64,000 nucleotides of DNA from Spirochaetia bacterium. GTDB lineage: Bacteria; Spirochaetota; Spirochaetia; Sphaerochaetales; Sphaerochaetaceae. The stretch is from contig JAKVOU010000001.1 of the NCBI GenBank assembly GCA_022482625.1, forward strand, positions 974,784-1,038,783. The letters run 5' to 3'. The position numbers and the translations under genes were made by a program. Under the pieces are notes generated by a model. It was not told the DNA's origin. It ran no database searches and saw nothing but the letters and a program-made list of their open reading frames with translations. Positions 8,905-17,779 of this stretch are shown one piece after another (the first letter of the stretch is position 1; every line of letters begins with the position of its first letter).

Positions 8905-10910
8905 TATCGAGTTGTTGTTACAGAATAAATGGCATTCTTGATATATTCAGGCACAACAAATGGAGAAGTTACAGTTTCATCCTCTGCAATTTTTTTAAGT
9001 TGCTGCTTGATTATTCTGCTTAATGATTGTGCAATCTGTGCTTTTGATGCATCCCTCTTACGTATAAATAGCCATATCATAATTGCCTTATTATCCAAAG
9101 AAGAATCTTGTTCAACTTCCTTTTTAAGTTCAACACCAACTTGAGGAAATACATCAACAATAGCTTCAAGCATGTATTGAATATTATCCTTTTCCAAAGC
9201 CAATTCATATTCAAATGTTTTTCTTGCCTGATAAAAGCCAATTCCATAATTTGAACACAATGCTTGAATTTTTGCACATCTATCAGAACAGGTACCTTTA
9301 TCTAACTTGTTCAAAATATCAGTTAAATCAGTTTTAAAATCAGTTTTAAAATCAAGATCTTTTGAGATATAAGTATCCAAAGAATTAGCATCTGAACATC
9401 GATCATCATCTGTAACAATTGCGGTTTTTGCAAAACTTCCCTTTTCCCCTGGTAAAGTTGCTATTTTAGCAAAAGGAGTAAATGCAGTTCCATTGATATT
9501 GACTAATTCAACTGCATACTTATCAAATTGCCGATTTAACAAAGCCGCGAAATCAGGAAGAAGTATAGCCTCACTAATTCCCTCAACAAATAGAATACCC
9601 TTAGCAAAGAACATTTGAGACTTAGTAACATCAATATATTTTTCTAAATAATCTTTCTCTTTTTCCTCTAAGTTTGCATCTTCCAAAGGATAGCAACAGA
9701 CTGCATGATTTTTCTCATATAAAAGATTAATAGCATTGATATCAATCCTAGATACCAAGGTCGGAGAATGTGAAGTATAAATTACTTGTATCACAGAAGA
9801 GGTATTGTAACGTTTCTCAAAAAAACTATGTATAAGTTCCTGTAATTGGGGATGTAAATGGGCCTCAGGTTCTTCAACTACAAATAGATTTAAATATACG
9901 CCTGATTTTTCCAGTGACATATCTCCTAATACAGTAGCCATAAATAAAATATTATTATATCCCAAACCATTCTGATATAACTCAAATGAATGATTCCTCA
10001 GTAATCTCAATGAAGACTTTAGTGAATCGTCTGAATCCTCAGAAACCTTTAAAAATTCATCAATTGCCAAATACATACCGTCATCTGTTTGCTGAATAAG
10101 ACGCGAAAACTTCGGATCAATACACTTTGAAATAATTCTATCATAATACTCATAATCTTTTTGAATAAAATACCATTTAGGAAGAATCCAAGATCGGAGT
10201 GAAGAGGTAATTGACTCAAAACGAGGTTCTACAAGACCAATATCTATTTGCTGAGATAACAGCTCTTGTTCAATTTCCTGAAGATTAGCATTGATTATAT
10301 CTTTAATTTGTATAATTGGCTCTGCTTGCAATAATTGAGTATTTGATTGTTGTAATATATTTACTAAATCTGCTTTTTTATCATCATCTTCAACAACAGT
10401 ATCTAATAAAGTAGCAAGCTTACTTGAACGAGACGGCTTCATTTCATTTTCTGCATCACGCAAGGCACCTAAGTAGGCTAAATTAATTGCATAAAAAGTT
10501 TCTGCAGAAAGTTGATTCCCTTCCTCTTTGTCACCCCAGGCCTTATACTTCACTTTTCTATTTCCATAAGAAGAAGAATCTATATAAAAGTGAATATGGA
10601 ACTCACCTAGAGACTCACCTTGAGGATCCCAAATTTCAATTAATTGCTTAGGTACATCTTCAAGATAAACATCAAACTGAGAAGTTTCTGCACGTTTTCC
10701 TTGGGCATCAATATGAAAATCTGCTTTACTGAAAAAAATATCTTTTCGATAGAGTACAGCACCAAAGGCAATCCTGATTGCATCAATGACTGCCGATTTT
10801 CCAGTGTTATTTTCTCCAATAATGGCATTAACACCTTTATTAAACTTTACAGTTATACCTTTTGCATCAAAAATACGAAAATTTCTAATTACTATCTTTT
10901 TCAAGTACAT
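8904..10910 (-). CDS. gajA: OLD-family ATPase/TOPRIM endonuclease, Gabija GajA-type
   Basis: ABC-type ATPase fused to a TOPRIM nuclease, 668 residues, the nickase subunit of Gabija-type systems. The N-terminal ATPase has Walker A GENNTGKS (residues 32-39), Walker B with VVEEPEAHLHPQ (about 343) and the following SHSP histidine switch. The TOPRIM part has the catalytic glutamate in LFVEGISEAILLP (about 441) and the acidic VTDDDRCSD (about 498). It belongs to class 2 OLD proteins by the adjacent UvrD-like helicase. Start: ATG at 10910 with TAGGAAAA upstream. First gene of a two-gene minus-strand operon, coupled to the helicase by a TAATG overlap. Lone OLD nucleases exist, but the coupled helicase makes Gabija the best reading. 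Confidence 0.87.
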   Translation of the reverse strand: MYLKKIVIRNFRIFDAKGITVKFNKGVNAIIGENNTGKSAVIDAIRIAFGAVLYRKDIFFSKADFHIDAQGKRAETSQFDVYLEDVPKQLIEIWDPQGESLGEFHIHFYIDSSSYGNRKVKYKAWGDKEEGNQLSAETFYAINLAYLGALRDAENEMKPSRSSKLATLLDTVVEDDDKKADLVNILQQSNTQLLQAEPIIQIKDIINANLQEIEQELLSQQIDIGLVEPRFESITSSLRSWILPKWYFIQKDYEYYDRIISKCIDPKFSRLIQQTDDGMYLAIDEFLKVSEDSDDSLKSSLRLLRNHSFELYQNGLGYNNILFMATVLGDMSLEKSGVYLNLFVVEEPEAHLHPQLQELIHSFFEKRYNTSSVIQVIYTSHSPTLVSRIDINAINLLYEKNHAVCCYPLEDANLEEKEKDYLEKYIDVTKSQMFFAKGILFVEGISEAILLPDFAALLNRQFDKYAVELVNINGTAFTPFAKIATLPGEKGSFAKTAIVTDDDRCSDANSLDTYISKDLDFKTDFKTDLTDILNKLDKGTCSDRCAKIQALCSNYGIGFYQARKTFEYELALEKDNIQYMLEAIVDVFPQVGVELKKEVEQDSSLDNKAIMIWLFIRKRDASKAQIAQSLSRIIKQQLKKIAEDETVTSPFVVPEYIKNAIYSVTTTR

Positions 10911-11216
10911 AATATTTTCCTATTAGATTCACTGCGCTGCAATTTTTATAGCAAGATATATTAATTATATTAACAAATAGCATAATTATAAAATATATTC
11001 AACATAGAAATACATCGCAACTCACTTATATATTCACAAAGCTAATTTAACTTTTAACATTTAACTAACTATTATGTTGCTTTGAAACTATGTTTGCAAG
11101 GTCACATTGTTTTACTGCCTGCATAATGCTATTTTATGAAATCCACATAACAAAAAATAAAATATTACTAAAATAATTTGATTTTCATTATCAATAGTTC
11201 TTTAATTTTGTTTTCG
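10911..11216. other. AT-rich intergenic region upstream of gajA
   Basis: Very AT-rich spacer of about 306 bases between the lipoprotein stop and the gajA start. It must hold the minus-strand promoter for gajAB, but several poor TATA-like stretches make any single choice arbitrary. I see no gene and no convincing hairpin terminator for the lipoprotein gene. Confidence 0.6.
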
Positions 11217-13199
11217 TTATTTTTCCCACTGCAAGGTAGGATAAGAATTTCCTTCATCAATATCCCAGATATCTATAAAATCCCAACTAGAATATGTACT
11301 TTTTTCTTTCATCTGTTCAGTCGTCTTGGGAGTTCCCTTAATAGAATCATTTTGTCCAGAGGTTTCACTATCATAATAGCAATCCGTAATAGTTGCTTTA
11401 CTTGATTTTATACCAATCAGACCACCTAGATATTCTTCTCCTGTCACTTTGCCTGCTGCGTAGCAGTATTCAACAGCAATATCATCACCATTTCCAATCA
11501 GTCCTCCTATATATTCACTACCTGTCACATCACCGACTGCATAGCAATTTACGAGAGAGGCTATCTTACCATTACCAATTAAGCCTCCTACATATGAATT
11601 TCCATCTACACTTCCAGATACATAACTATTCATTACTTTGGTAGCAACGGTTCCATAGCATTCGCCGATAAGTCCTCCAACATCTTCTTTTAAACCTGTA
11701 GTATTCCCTGTAACATAACAACAATCAACTGTTGTATTCCCAAAACCTGTACCAAGAAGGCCTCCAACACAACTTTCTCCTTTAACTTTTCCAGTGACAT
11801 AGCAATTTGAAATTGTCGACCCATCACTAAAGCCAATCAATCCACCGGTAAAAGGATCCGTAGTTTTTACAATACCCGAAGAAAAACAAGAACTTATTTC
11901 ATCACTAGTAGATTCTCCAACAATTCCTCCAGTCTTAGTACCTCCGTAACCATTGGTTATTGATCCGCTAAACGTACAATTTGAAATTGTTCCGTAACTA
12001 CTACTGCCAACAATCCCTCCTGTAGTATTATAGCCATATATAATTCCTGTAAAAGTACAATCTTTTATTATACCACAATTTCCTTTATCATTTTCACTAG
12101 AAATATTTTCTCCTATGATACCACCAACGTCCCATCCCAAACCATTATTAGAAATAAACATAGAGCTATCACAATCAATTACTGTACCATAATTTATACC
12201 AATAAGCCCTCCAATATGCGCTTCACAGGGTGAATTGCTATTTGTAATTGAACCAGAACTAGAACAGTTTTTAATCAAGCCATTATTTTGATTGACAATA
12301 GCTCCCGTACAGCGTTCATTCTTAATATCTAATGACTTAAGTGTAATATTTTTCAGTACTGCATCTTTCGTTATTGCACCAAATAAACCTGACCCGGTTG
12401 ATTTTAAGCCTGAAATCGTATAGCCATTACCATCATACTGCCCTTGGAACATATAATCCTCATAGCCATCTCCCAGATATTTTCCGACAGGTACCCAACC
12501 ATCATTTTCACAAAATACACTTATATTGATATCTGCTGTCTGAATAAAATAAGAATCCAAATACTTGCGTGCCAGACAGAGTTGGGCACCAGTTGCTATT
12601 TTGTATGGATTTTCTGCACTGCCATCTCCCCCTGCAAATTCTGTTGCTACAACAGTTTTCCACTGAGCATAAAGCACTACAGAACAATCATCTATCGCTA
12701 TGGTGTCACCTTCTTTATAATTTGTACCATTTCCATCTGCACTTGTATTCCATCCAGAAAATTCACAATCATCTCTGGCTAATTCTCCACTGTTACCTAA
12801 TACAGAAACAGTATTACCCGTATAATATTTGGTAGTATCTGTTGGCACAGTTCCACTGGTTGCCTTATTTGATTTATAATAAACAGAATATGTTTGTAGC
12901 CAAATCGCATACAATGTTAAATCAGAAGCAGGCATTGTAAAAGTTGAATTAAGTTCATATGTAGTTCCAGAACCATTACTCACAGTATTCCAATTTTCTA
13001 AGTGATAACCGACATTACTATGGAAAGCACTACCAAGGACAGAGACTTCATCGCCTGCATGATAGGTCAAATTTCTAGAATATCCCCGGTCAAAATAAGT
13101 AAGGGTGTATTCTTTACTAGATTTCGATCCCAATTCCAAGCTACAACTTGCAAGAAAAACAATAGCCACCATGTTAAATATTAGTAATAAGCGTTTCAT
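11217..13199 (-). CDS. Surface lipoprotein with InlB-type and GLUG repeats
   Basis: Predicted exported lipoprotein of 660 residues. A hydrophobic signal ends in the lipobox FLASC with Cys near residue 19, so it is probably lipid-anchored. Residues about 30-185 hold two Listeria-Bacteroides/InlB B-type repeats (GYHLENWNTVSNGSGTTY and the parallel EFSGWNTSADGNGTNY, each followed by a LYAxW end). Residues about 200-630 are a long run of GLUG-type repeats built on GGLIG/GGIVG with Cys/Tyr-rich turns, expected to form a beta-helix. Such proteins are usually adhesins or surface scaffolds; the partner is unknown. Start at the ATG at 13199 with AAAGGT upstream. It is monocistronic beside the defence genes and shares their AT-rich composition. 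Confidence 0.75.
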   Translation of the reverse strand: MKRLLLIFNMVAIVFLASCSLELGSKSSKEYTLTYFDRGYSRNLTYHAGDEVSVLGSAFHSNVGYHLENWNTVSNGSGTTYELNSTFTMPASDLTLYAIWLQTYSVYYKSNKATSGTVPTDTTKYYTGNTVSVLGNSGELARDDCEFSGWNTSADGNGTNYKEGDTIAIDDCSVVLYAQWKTVVATEFAGGDGSAENPYKIATGAQLCLARKYLDSYFIQTADINISVFCENDGWVPVGKYLGDGYEDYMFQGQYDGNGYTISGLKSTGSGLFGAITKDAVLKNITLKSLDIKNERCTGAIVNQNNGLIKNCSSSGSITNSNSPCEAHIGGLIGINYGTVIDCDSSMFISNNGLGWDVGGIIGENISSENDKGNCGIIKDCTFTGIIYGYNTTGGIVGSSSYGTISNCTFSGSITNGYGGTKTGGIVGESTSDEISSCFSSGIVKTTDPFTGGLIGFSDGSTISNCYVTGKVKGESCVGGLLGTGFGNTTVDCCYVTGNTTGLKEDVGGLIGECYGTVATKVMNSYVSGSVDGNSYVGGLIGNGKIASLVNCYAVGDVTGSEYIGGLIGNGDDIAVEYCYAAGKVTGEEYLGGLIGIKSSKATITDCYYDSETSGQNDSIKGTPKTTEQMKEKSTYSSWDFIDIWDIDEGNSYPTLQWEK

Positions 13200-13646
13200 T
13201 TTATAATTATTTACCTTTTAAAGGAAAAGACTACGTACCTAATTAGTTTATGTCAATCTTCAAGAGAATAGACATACACCGCAATCACTAGCATTTCTTT
13301 TAAATAAATATTTGTTTAGTAATAAAATATTTAAAATTAATAAACAAAATATAGAATTTTGTTAAAATTAAAAGCAAATATTAAATAAACTTACATAATG
13401 AATGAAATATATTTCCTCAAAACTTACAAACAAGTTAAAGAAAAAAATCTTTACTCAAAAAAAGAAATTTGCTTTTTTACAAAACCAGAATATTGTCAAA
13501 AATTGACACAAGGATTACATAAAATCAGTGACAAAACATTTTTAAAAATTTATACTAATAGGCAAATAGTATAGTAAACTTATATTAATTACTTGTTTAT
13601 ATCAAATTGCTCTTTTTAAGGGTTCCAAATTGTTCCTCCATGTGTA
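13200..13646. other. Extremely AT-rich intergenic region
   Basis: About 450 bases of very AT-rich DNA with A- and T-runs upstream of the lipoprotein gene. It should contain that gene's promoter. No RNA gene, repeat array or credible ORF is visible. Confidence 0.6.
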
Positions 13647-13895
13647 TCAAAGGATAACCCATGGTGCTGGCAATGCAACACGCTTTTCATTCTGCAAAGA
13701 TTTTTTCTTATTATTGGGCCTGTATTTCTGTTTTGTAATGCAATAGGATAATAATTTTTTTCCCATAATCTCATCATCATTGGCTCTGTATACTACTTGT
13801 TTTACATGTATCAGATAGGTTTCCATTCGACGTTCATAACAAAGCCTTTTCACAAAGGTCTGTTTGGCAAATAATCCTTTAATCCTTACAGACAC
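13647..13895 (-). CDS. Possible small ORF, unknown function
   Basis: An 82-codon open frame with a GTG start, basic and without a recognised domain, signal peptide or membrane segment. It stands alone between the lipoprotein and the broken MATE gene, with no clear ribosome-binding site. Its length without stops in AT-rich DNA is mildly notable. It could be a remnant of a longer gene or chance. I do not recognise it. Confidence 0.2.
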   Translation of the reverse strand: MSVRIKGLFAKQTFVKRLCYERRMETYLIHVKQVVYRANDDEIMGKKLLSYCITKQKYRPNNKKKSLQNEKRVALPAPWVIL

Positions 13896-14079
13896 CAGAT
13901 AATCAGCATATACAATTCAACCTTTTTTATATGATTTCAAAAAAACAAACCATACTTTGCGTAAAACACAAACATCCTATTATTTTAAATCGTTTATAAA
14001 AGACCTGCCACCATGCCATAATATGCTGACTTCCAATGTCGTAGAGGAATCATCCAAAACAAAGAAAAACGAAAAGACC

Positions 14080-15414
14080 CTAGGACAAATCCTTCATTTT
14101 CCACCTCAGAAAACTGACAGAAACCACAAATGTTCCTGCTTCTGCAAACGGCAGTGACAGCCAGATTCCCTCAAAGCCAGACAAATGTGGCAATACTATA
14201 ATACCAAAAGCAAGAAGTACCAGGCTCCTCAGCAAGGAAATAACCATGGAACATTTCTCATCTCCAAGTGCAGTAAAAAAGACCGAAGCAAAAACATTCA
14301 CTCCACTGAAAAGAAAAGCCCATGCAATGAGGCTGAATCCAGTTTTTGCAATCCCATATACAGCAGACCCTTCAGGAACGAACAGACCTGTTACAGAAGA
14401 TCCGCAACACAGAGCCAGAAGAAATGCGGAAATCGATGCAACCGCAATGAAACCGATACAGTGCCATACCAACTGCTTCACTTCCCCATAAGCCTTTTTC
14501 CCAAATGCATAACTGACAAGAGGAACAACTCCCATGGAAAACCCGATGAAAAGTGTATCAAGCAAAAACTGTGCATAGATGATGATAGTTATTGCAGCAA
14601 CACCATCGACTCCAACCAGACGGAGCATAGCCCCATTGAAAAGAAAGGTAGTAACGGCAACAGAAAGTTGTCCGACCAGCTCGGAAGCTCCGTTACCACA
14701 GCTTTCTGCAATGAGACGGAAATCCCGACGAAAACGGGTAATGTATAACTCAGAACCGGTACCATGCAGAAAGAAGACCACCCCGCCTACAGCAGGAACG
14801 AGGTAACCGATCCCAGTAGCCAGGGCAGCACCTCTGATACCCATCCCAAACGGTCCCATAAACAAAAAATCCAAACAGGCATTCATTGTTCCAGCTACAG
14901 CGACCAATGAAAAACCCAGTTTCGGGCGTCCGGCCGTCACAAAGAAAAAAGCTGAAAAGAGTCTGCAGTATATTTGCAGGAGAGAACAGACTAAGCAAGA
15001 GAAGATATGCGGCCGCATAAGCTTTCAATACACCTGTAGGCTCCAAGAAAACTGACTGATGCTATCCATAAACATACTGCCTGACAAAGCAATCGCTATC
15101 CCAAAAACAAAACCTACAAAGACAATAAAGGAAAAATCTTGCCTTGCTTCCTTCTCATTCCTTTCTCCGAACTTACGGGCAACAATTGCACTGCCACCGG
15201 AAGCAAGCATTGATCCCAGTCCCACGATGAGGTTGATCACCGGTGTTACGATATTGACGGCAGACAAGGCATCGCTCCCTACAAGCCTAACTATGCATAT
15301 TGTATCCACGAGCGTATAAAGACCGGAAAAAAGCATCATGAATATTGTCGGAGCAGCGAAGGCAACAAGGGAACCTATCGTCCGATGAGCTACATTGATA
15401 CCCTTCTCAGACAT
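14080..15414 (-). pseudogene. MATE-family efflux transporter, broken by frameshifts
   Basis: MATE multidrug/cation antiporter homologue spread over three frames. The N-terminal part starts at the ATG at 15414 (GGGGAAAA upstream; MSEKG...) and reads through several membrane helices to about 15045, where the frame hits a stop. The match resumes in a second frame (TGVLKAYAAAYLLLL to ANILQTLF, about 15045-14955), then in a third (FFFVTAGRPKLG onward) to the stop at 14080. At least two single-base indels are therefore needed to restore a protein of about 445 residues, the normal MATE size. The start lies inside the end of the AraC-GNAT gene (about 8 bp overlap), so the two form an operon. Either a decaying gene or local sequence errors; two neighbours are also broken. 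Confidence 0.8.
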
Positions 15415-16297
15415 TTTTCCCCGGGGACCTGCAAACAGGACAAGTGCATCCTTCATGGAGTTTCCTGTCAAACAGAAACTTCTGGGTAGGATAGCCAAAT
15501 TCAACCGACAAGTCAGAAGGGACAAAACCGGAATCAAGAAGAAACTTTCTATAGCCTGTATCAGATCTGTCACCATCTCTGTACGTCGTCATACAGACGG
15601 TATCGCTTCCCTGCAACAGTCCGTGCACAGCCTTTGAAAGAAGCAAGGAAGCAAGCTCAGTCTTTCGGCATAACGGATGTATGCCGAGAAAATCTATGAA
15701 TCCCCTGTCTGGAGATACCAATAGCGCCCCGACAAGAATATTTCCCTTATAGGCAAGAAGCGCCTGCCCTGCTTTGATATATTTTTCAACAGCACTGATA
15801 TGTTCTCTTTCATCAAAACAGGGATATCCATCGACAGCTAAACCAGCCAGTCGCAGCCATCCGGAAATATCAGTCATTTCTGCATTATCAAATTCCAAGG
15901 AAACTGAATTTGCCTTCCCAGACAGAAAGGCAATTTCCTCAGAAAAATCCCATCGTTGCTGCAATGGATAAAACAGCTGCCTTTTCCTGAAGCTCCCAGG
16001 CGCATACTTATATCTCGACCGGAATGCATTGCTGAATGCCTGCTGGTTTTCATACCCTGCTGACAATGCTATGTCCATGATCGGCAAGTCAGAAAACGAA
16101 AGCAACCGGGCAGCTTCCGTGAGCTGACGCCGCTTCAAGTAAACATGGAGTGGCAATCCGGTCATCATGGAAAAAGTTCTGTCCAGGTATGCCATCGACA
16201 GGCCGACACAATCGGCAACAGCCTCTAGGCCAAGCCTATGCGTCAGGTTGTCTTCAATATAGTCAATGGCACGTAATATCTTTCCTGTCGTATCCAC
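15407..16297 (-). CDS. AraC-type regulator fused to a GNAT acetyltransferase domain
   Basis: A 296-residue fusion. Residues about 5-105 form an AraC/XylS double helix-turn-helix with the usual second-helix signature (DIALSAGYENQQAFSNAFRS) at the N terminus, as in SoxS/Rob-type proteins. The rest, about 150-285, reads as a GNAT-like domain: LLAYKGNILVGALLV, then FLGIHPLCRKTELASLLLSKAV corresponding to the acetyl-CoA-binding stretch, and a late GFVPSDLSVEFGYP strand. The C-terminal domain may sense or modify a small molecule. GTG start at 16297 with a weak GAGAG upstream. The overlapping MATE gene downstream suggests it controls efflux. The AraC part is certain; GNAT is probable. Confidence 0.75.
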   Translation of the reverse strand: MDTTGKILRAIDYIEDNLTHRLGLEAVADCVGLSMAYLDRTFSMMTGLPLHVYLKRRQLTEAARLLSFSDLPIMDIALSAGYENQQAFSNAFRSRYKYAPGSFRKRQLFYPLQQRWDFSEEIAFLSGKANSVSLEFDNAEMTDISGWLRLAGLAVDGYPCFDEREHISAVEKYIKAGQALLAYKGNILVGALLVSPDRGFIDFLGIHPLCRKTELASLLLSKAVHGLLQGSDTVCMTTYRDGDRSDTGYRKFLLDSGFVPSDLSVEFGYPTQKFLFDRKLHEGCTCPVCRSPGKNV

Positions 16298-16395
16298 TTT
16301 TCATCTCTCTGTCCAAGTATAAGATTCCATGGATATCTTGTTTTATCCATTCTTGACCTTTTTGCAAGATTTTTCCACCTTCCGATGGAACTATG

Positions 16396-17436
16396 CTATG
16401 CGGCAAGTGCCAGATCACCAGGTTGTATCCAGCCCTTTTTCCGCATTGCTTCACTGAAGACAAAAGAAAGGGCCGCAGGAAGGACAAAATGAAGCAATAC
16501 CATCGGGACAAATGCCGACATGCCCATAGTAGCAATCGTATTGAACTGTCCCACCAGTCCACTTGTTCCCATTCCTGCTCCGGCAGCATTGTTCGTCATC
16601 TTGAAAACAAGCGTAGACAGCGGTCCTACGATAGCGGCAGTCAATGTCGGTGGAATCCATATCCGCCAGTTATGGACAATATTCGGTATCTGCAGCATGC
16701 TGGTTCCCAGTCCTTGGCTGATCAAGCCTGAAATACCATTTTCCCTATAGGAAGAAACGGCAAAACCGACCATCTGCGCGCAACACCCCACCGTAGCTGC
16801 ACCTGCAGCAAGCCCGGAAAGATTCAGACTGATGCAGATAGCCGCCGATGAAATAGGAAGCGTAAGGATCATACCGACCACAGTTGCAACCAAGATACCC
16901 ATCGGAAGCGGATAGAGTGTAGTAAGCTGATTGATGAACATGCCCAAGGCCTTCATCATAGCAGAGACAAACGGAGAAAGAAACTTGCCGACCAAGCCTC
17001 CGGTCAGGATAGTGACAAAAGGTACGACGATGATATCTACCTTCGTTTTTCCGGCCACTCGCTTGGAAGCTTCGGCAGCAGCCAATGAGGCACACAAGGC
17101 ACCGACCGGTTCCCCAAGAGTCAGTTTGATGAACTCTCCGGAAGGAGAAAGTACAATAGTCCCTGCACCGATAGCCCCTGCTACCGCAGAACAAAATACA
17201 CCGAGCGGGCTTGCCCCGACGCTCATGGCGACACCGACACCGATAGCAGGACCGGTAAGATACTGGGCAACCTGTCCGAATTGGACAAGCAGTGGAATCG
17301 AAGCATAGGTTCCGATTTGTTTGATGATAAGACCGATGATGAGAGACGCGAACAATCCCTGAGCCATACCATTGAGGAACGTGACAAAATAGTCAGCTAC
17401 CCCTTTCCGCCCGCTGGTTTTTCTTTTGGTTTCCAT
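16396..17436 (-). CDS. PTS EIIC-like membrane permease (PTS_EIIC_2 family)
   Basis: Integral membrane protein of 346 residues rich in Gly/Ala helices (GAIGAGTIVLSPSGEFIKL, GGLVGKFLSPFVSAMMKALG), matching the stand-alone EIIC family PF13303. Such proteins resemble the sugar channel of PTS transporters but have no known substrate, and no EIIA, EIIB or HPr gene is nearby. It could be a PTS component served in trans or an unrelated transporter. Start: ATG at 17436 with a strong AAGGAG nine bases upstream. The same strand and about 100 bp spacing to the AraC-GNAT gene downstream allow co-transcription. Confidence 0.72.
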   Translation of the reverse strand: METKRKTSGRKGVADYFVTFLNGMAQGLFASLIIGLIIKQIGTYASIPLLVQFGQVAQYLTGPAIGVGVAMSVGASPLGVFCSAVAGAIGAGTIVLSPSGEFIKLTLGEPVGALCASLAAAEASKRVAGKTKVDIIVVPFVTILTGGLVGKFLSPFVSAMMKALGMFINQLTTLYPLPMGILVATVVGMILTLPISSAAICISLNLSGLAAGAATVGCCAQMVGFAVSSYRENGISGLISQGLGTSMLQIPNIVHNWRIWIPPTLTAAIVGPLSTLVFKMTNNAAGAGMGTSGLVGQFNTIATMGMSAFVPMVLLHFVLPAALSFVFSEAMRKKGWIQPGDLALAA

Positions 17437-17779
17437 GCGAAGCTCCTTAGTACTGTAGTAAAATTATGAGTGTAATTCGGATGACAGAACATGACAGTAA
17501 TCCATCGCTACTGGCACGGCCTCCAAGATTGACAAAGGCATGATACCTGTTTCCTGTTTTTTGTACAAGCAGGTCAGTAGAATAGGTGTAATTCATCTTT
17601 TCACTCAAAAAATAGTATCATAATTCAAAATATAGTACCTATTAAGGAATATTAATATTATAGATATATCAAAGCTCTTCTTTAAGTCTAAATAAAAACG
17701 ACTCAGAGTTCAGAAACAATCACACGAAAAATAATGTCATCTGGAACAGTCAGGAAATAAGACCTTTCCTGCGGGCTTC
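17437..17779. other. Intergenic region upstream of the PTS-like gene
   Basis: About 340 bases between the broken LuxR regulator and the EIIC-like gene. The half next to 17640-17700 is AT-rich and probably holds the minus-strand promoter of the EIIC-like gene. No gene or clear terminator hairpin is seen. Confidence 0.5.

Noticed and set aside
11393..12835. Open frames on the plus strand opposite the lipoprotein
   Set aside because: They mirror the repetitive GLUG coding sequence in reverse and have no independent start signals.
11217..13199. Repeats considered as a possible CRISPR-like or tandem DNA array
   Set aside because: The repeats are degenerate at DNA level and kept at protein level (GLUG/InlB), so they are coding repeats.
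14080..15414. Programmed frameshifting in the MATE gene
   Set aside because: At least two shifts at sites without a slippery heptamer plus structure; decay or error is simpler.
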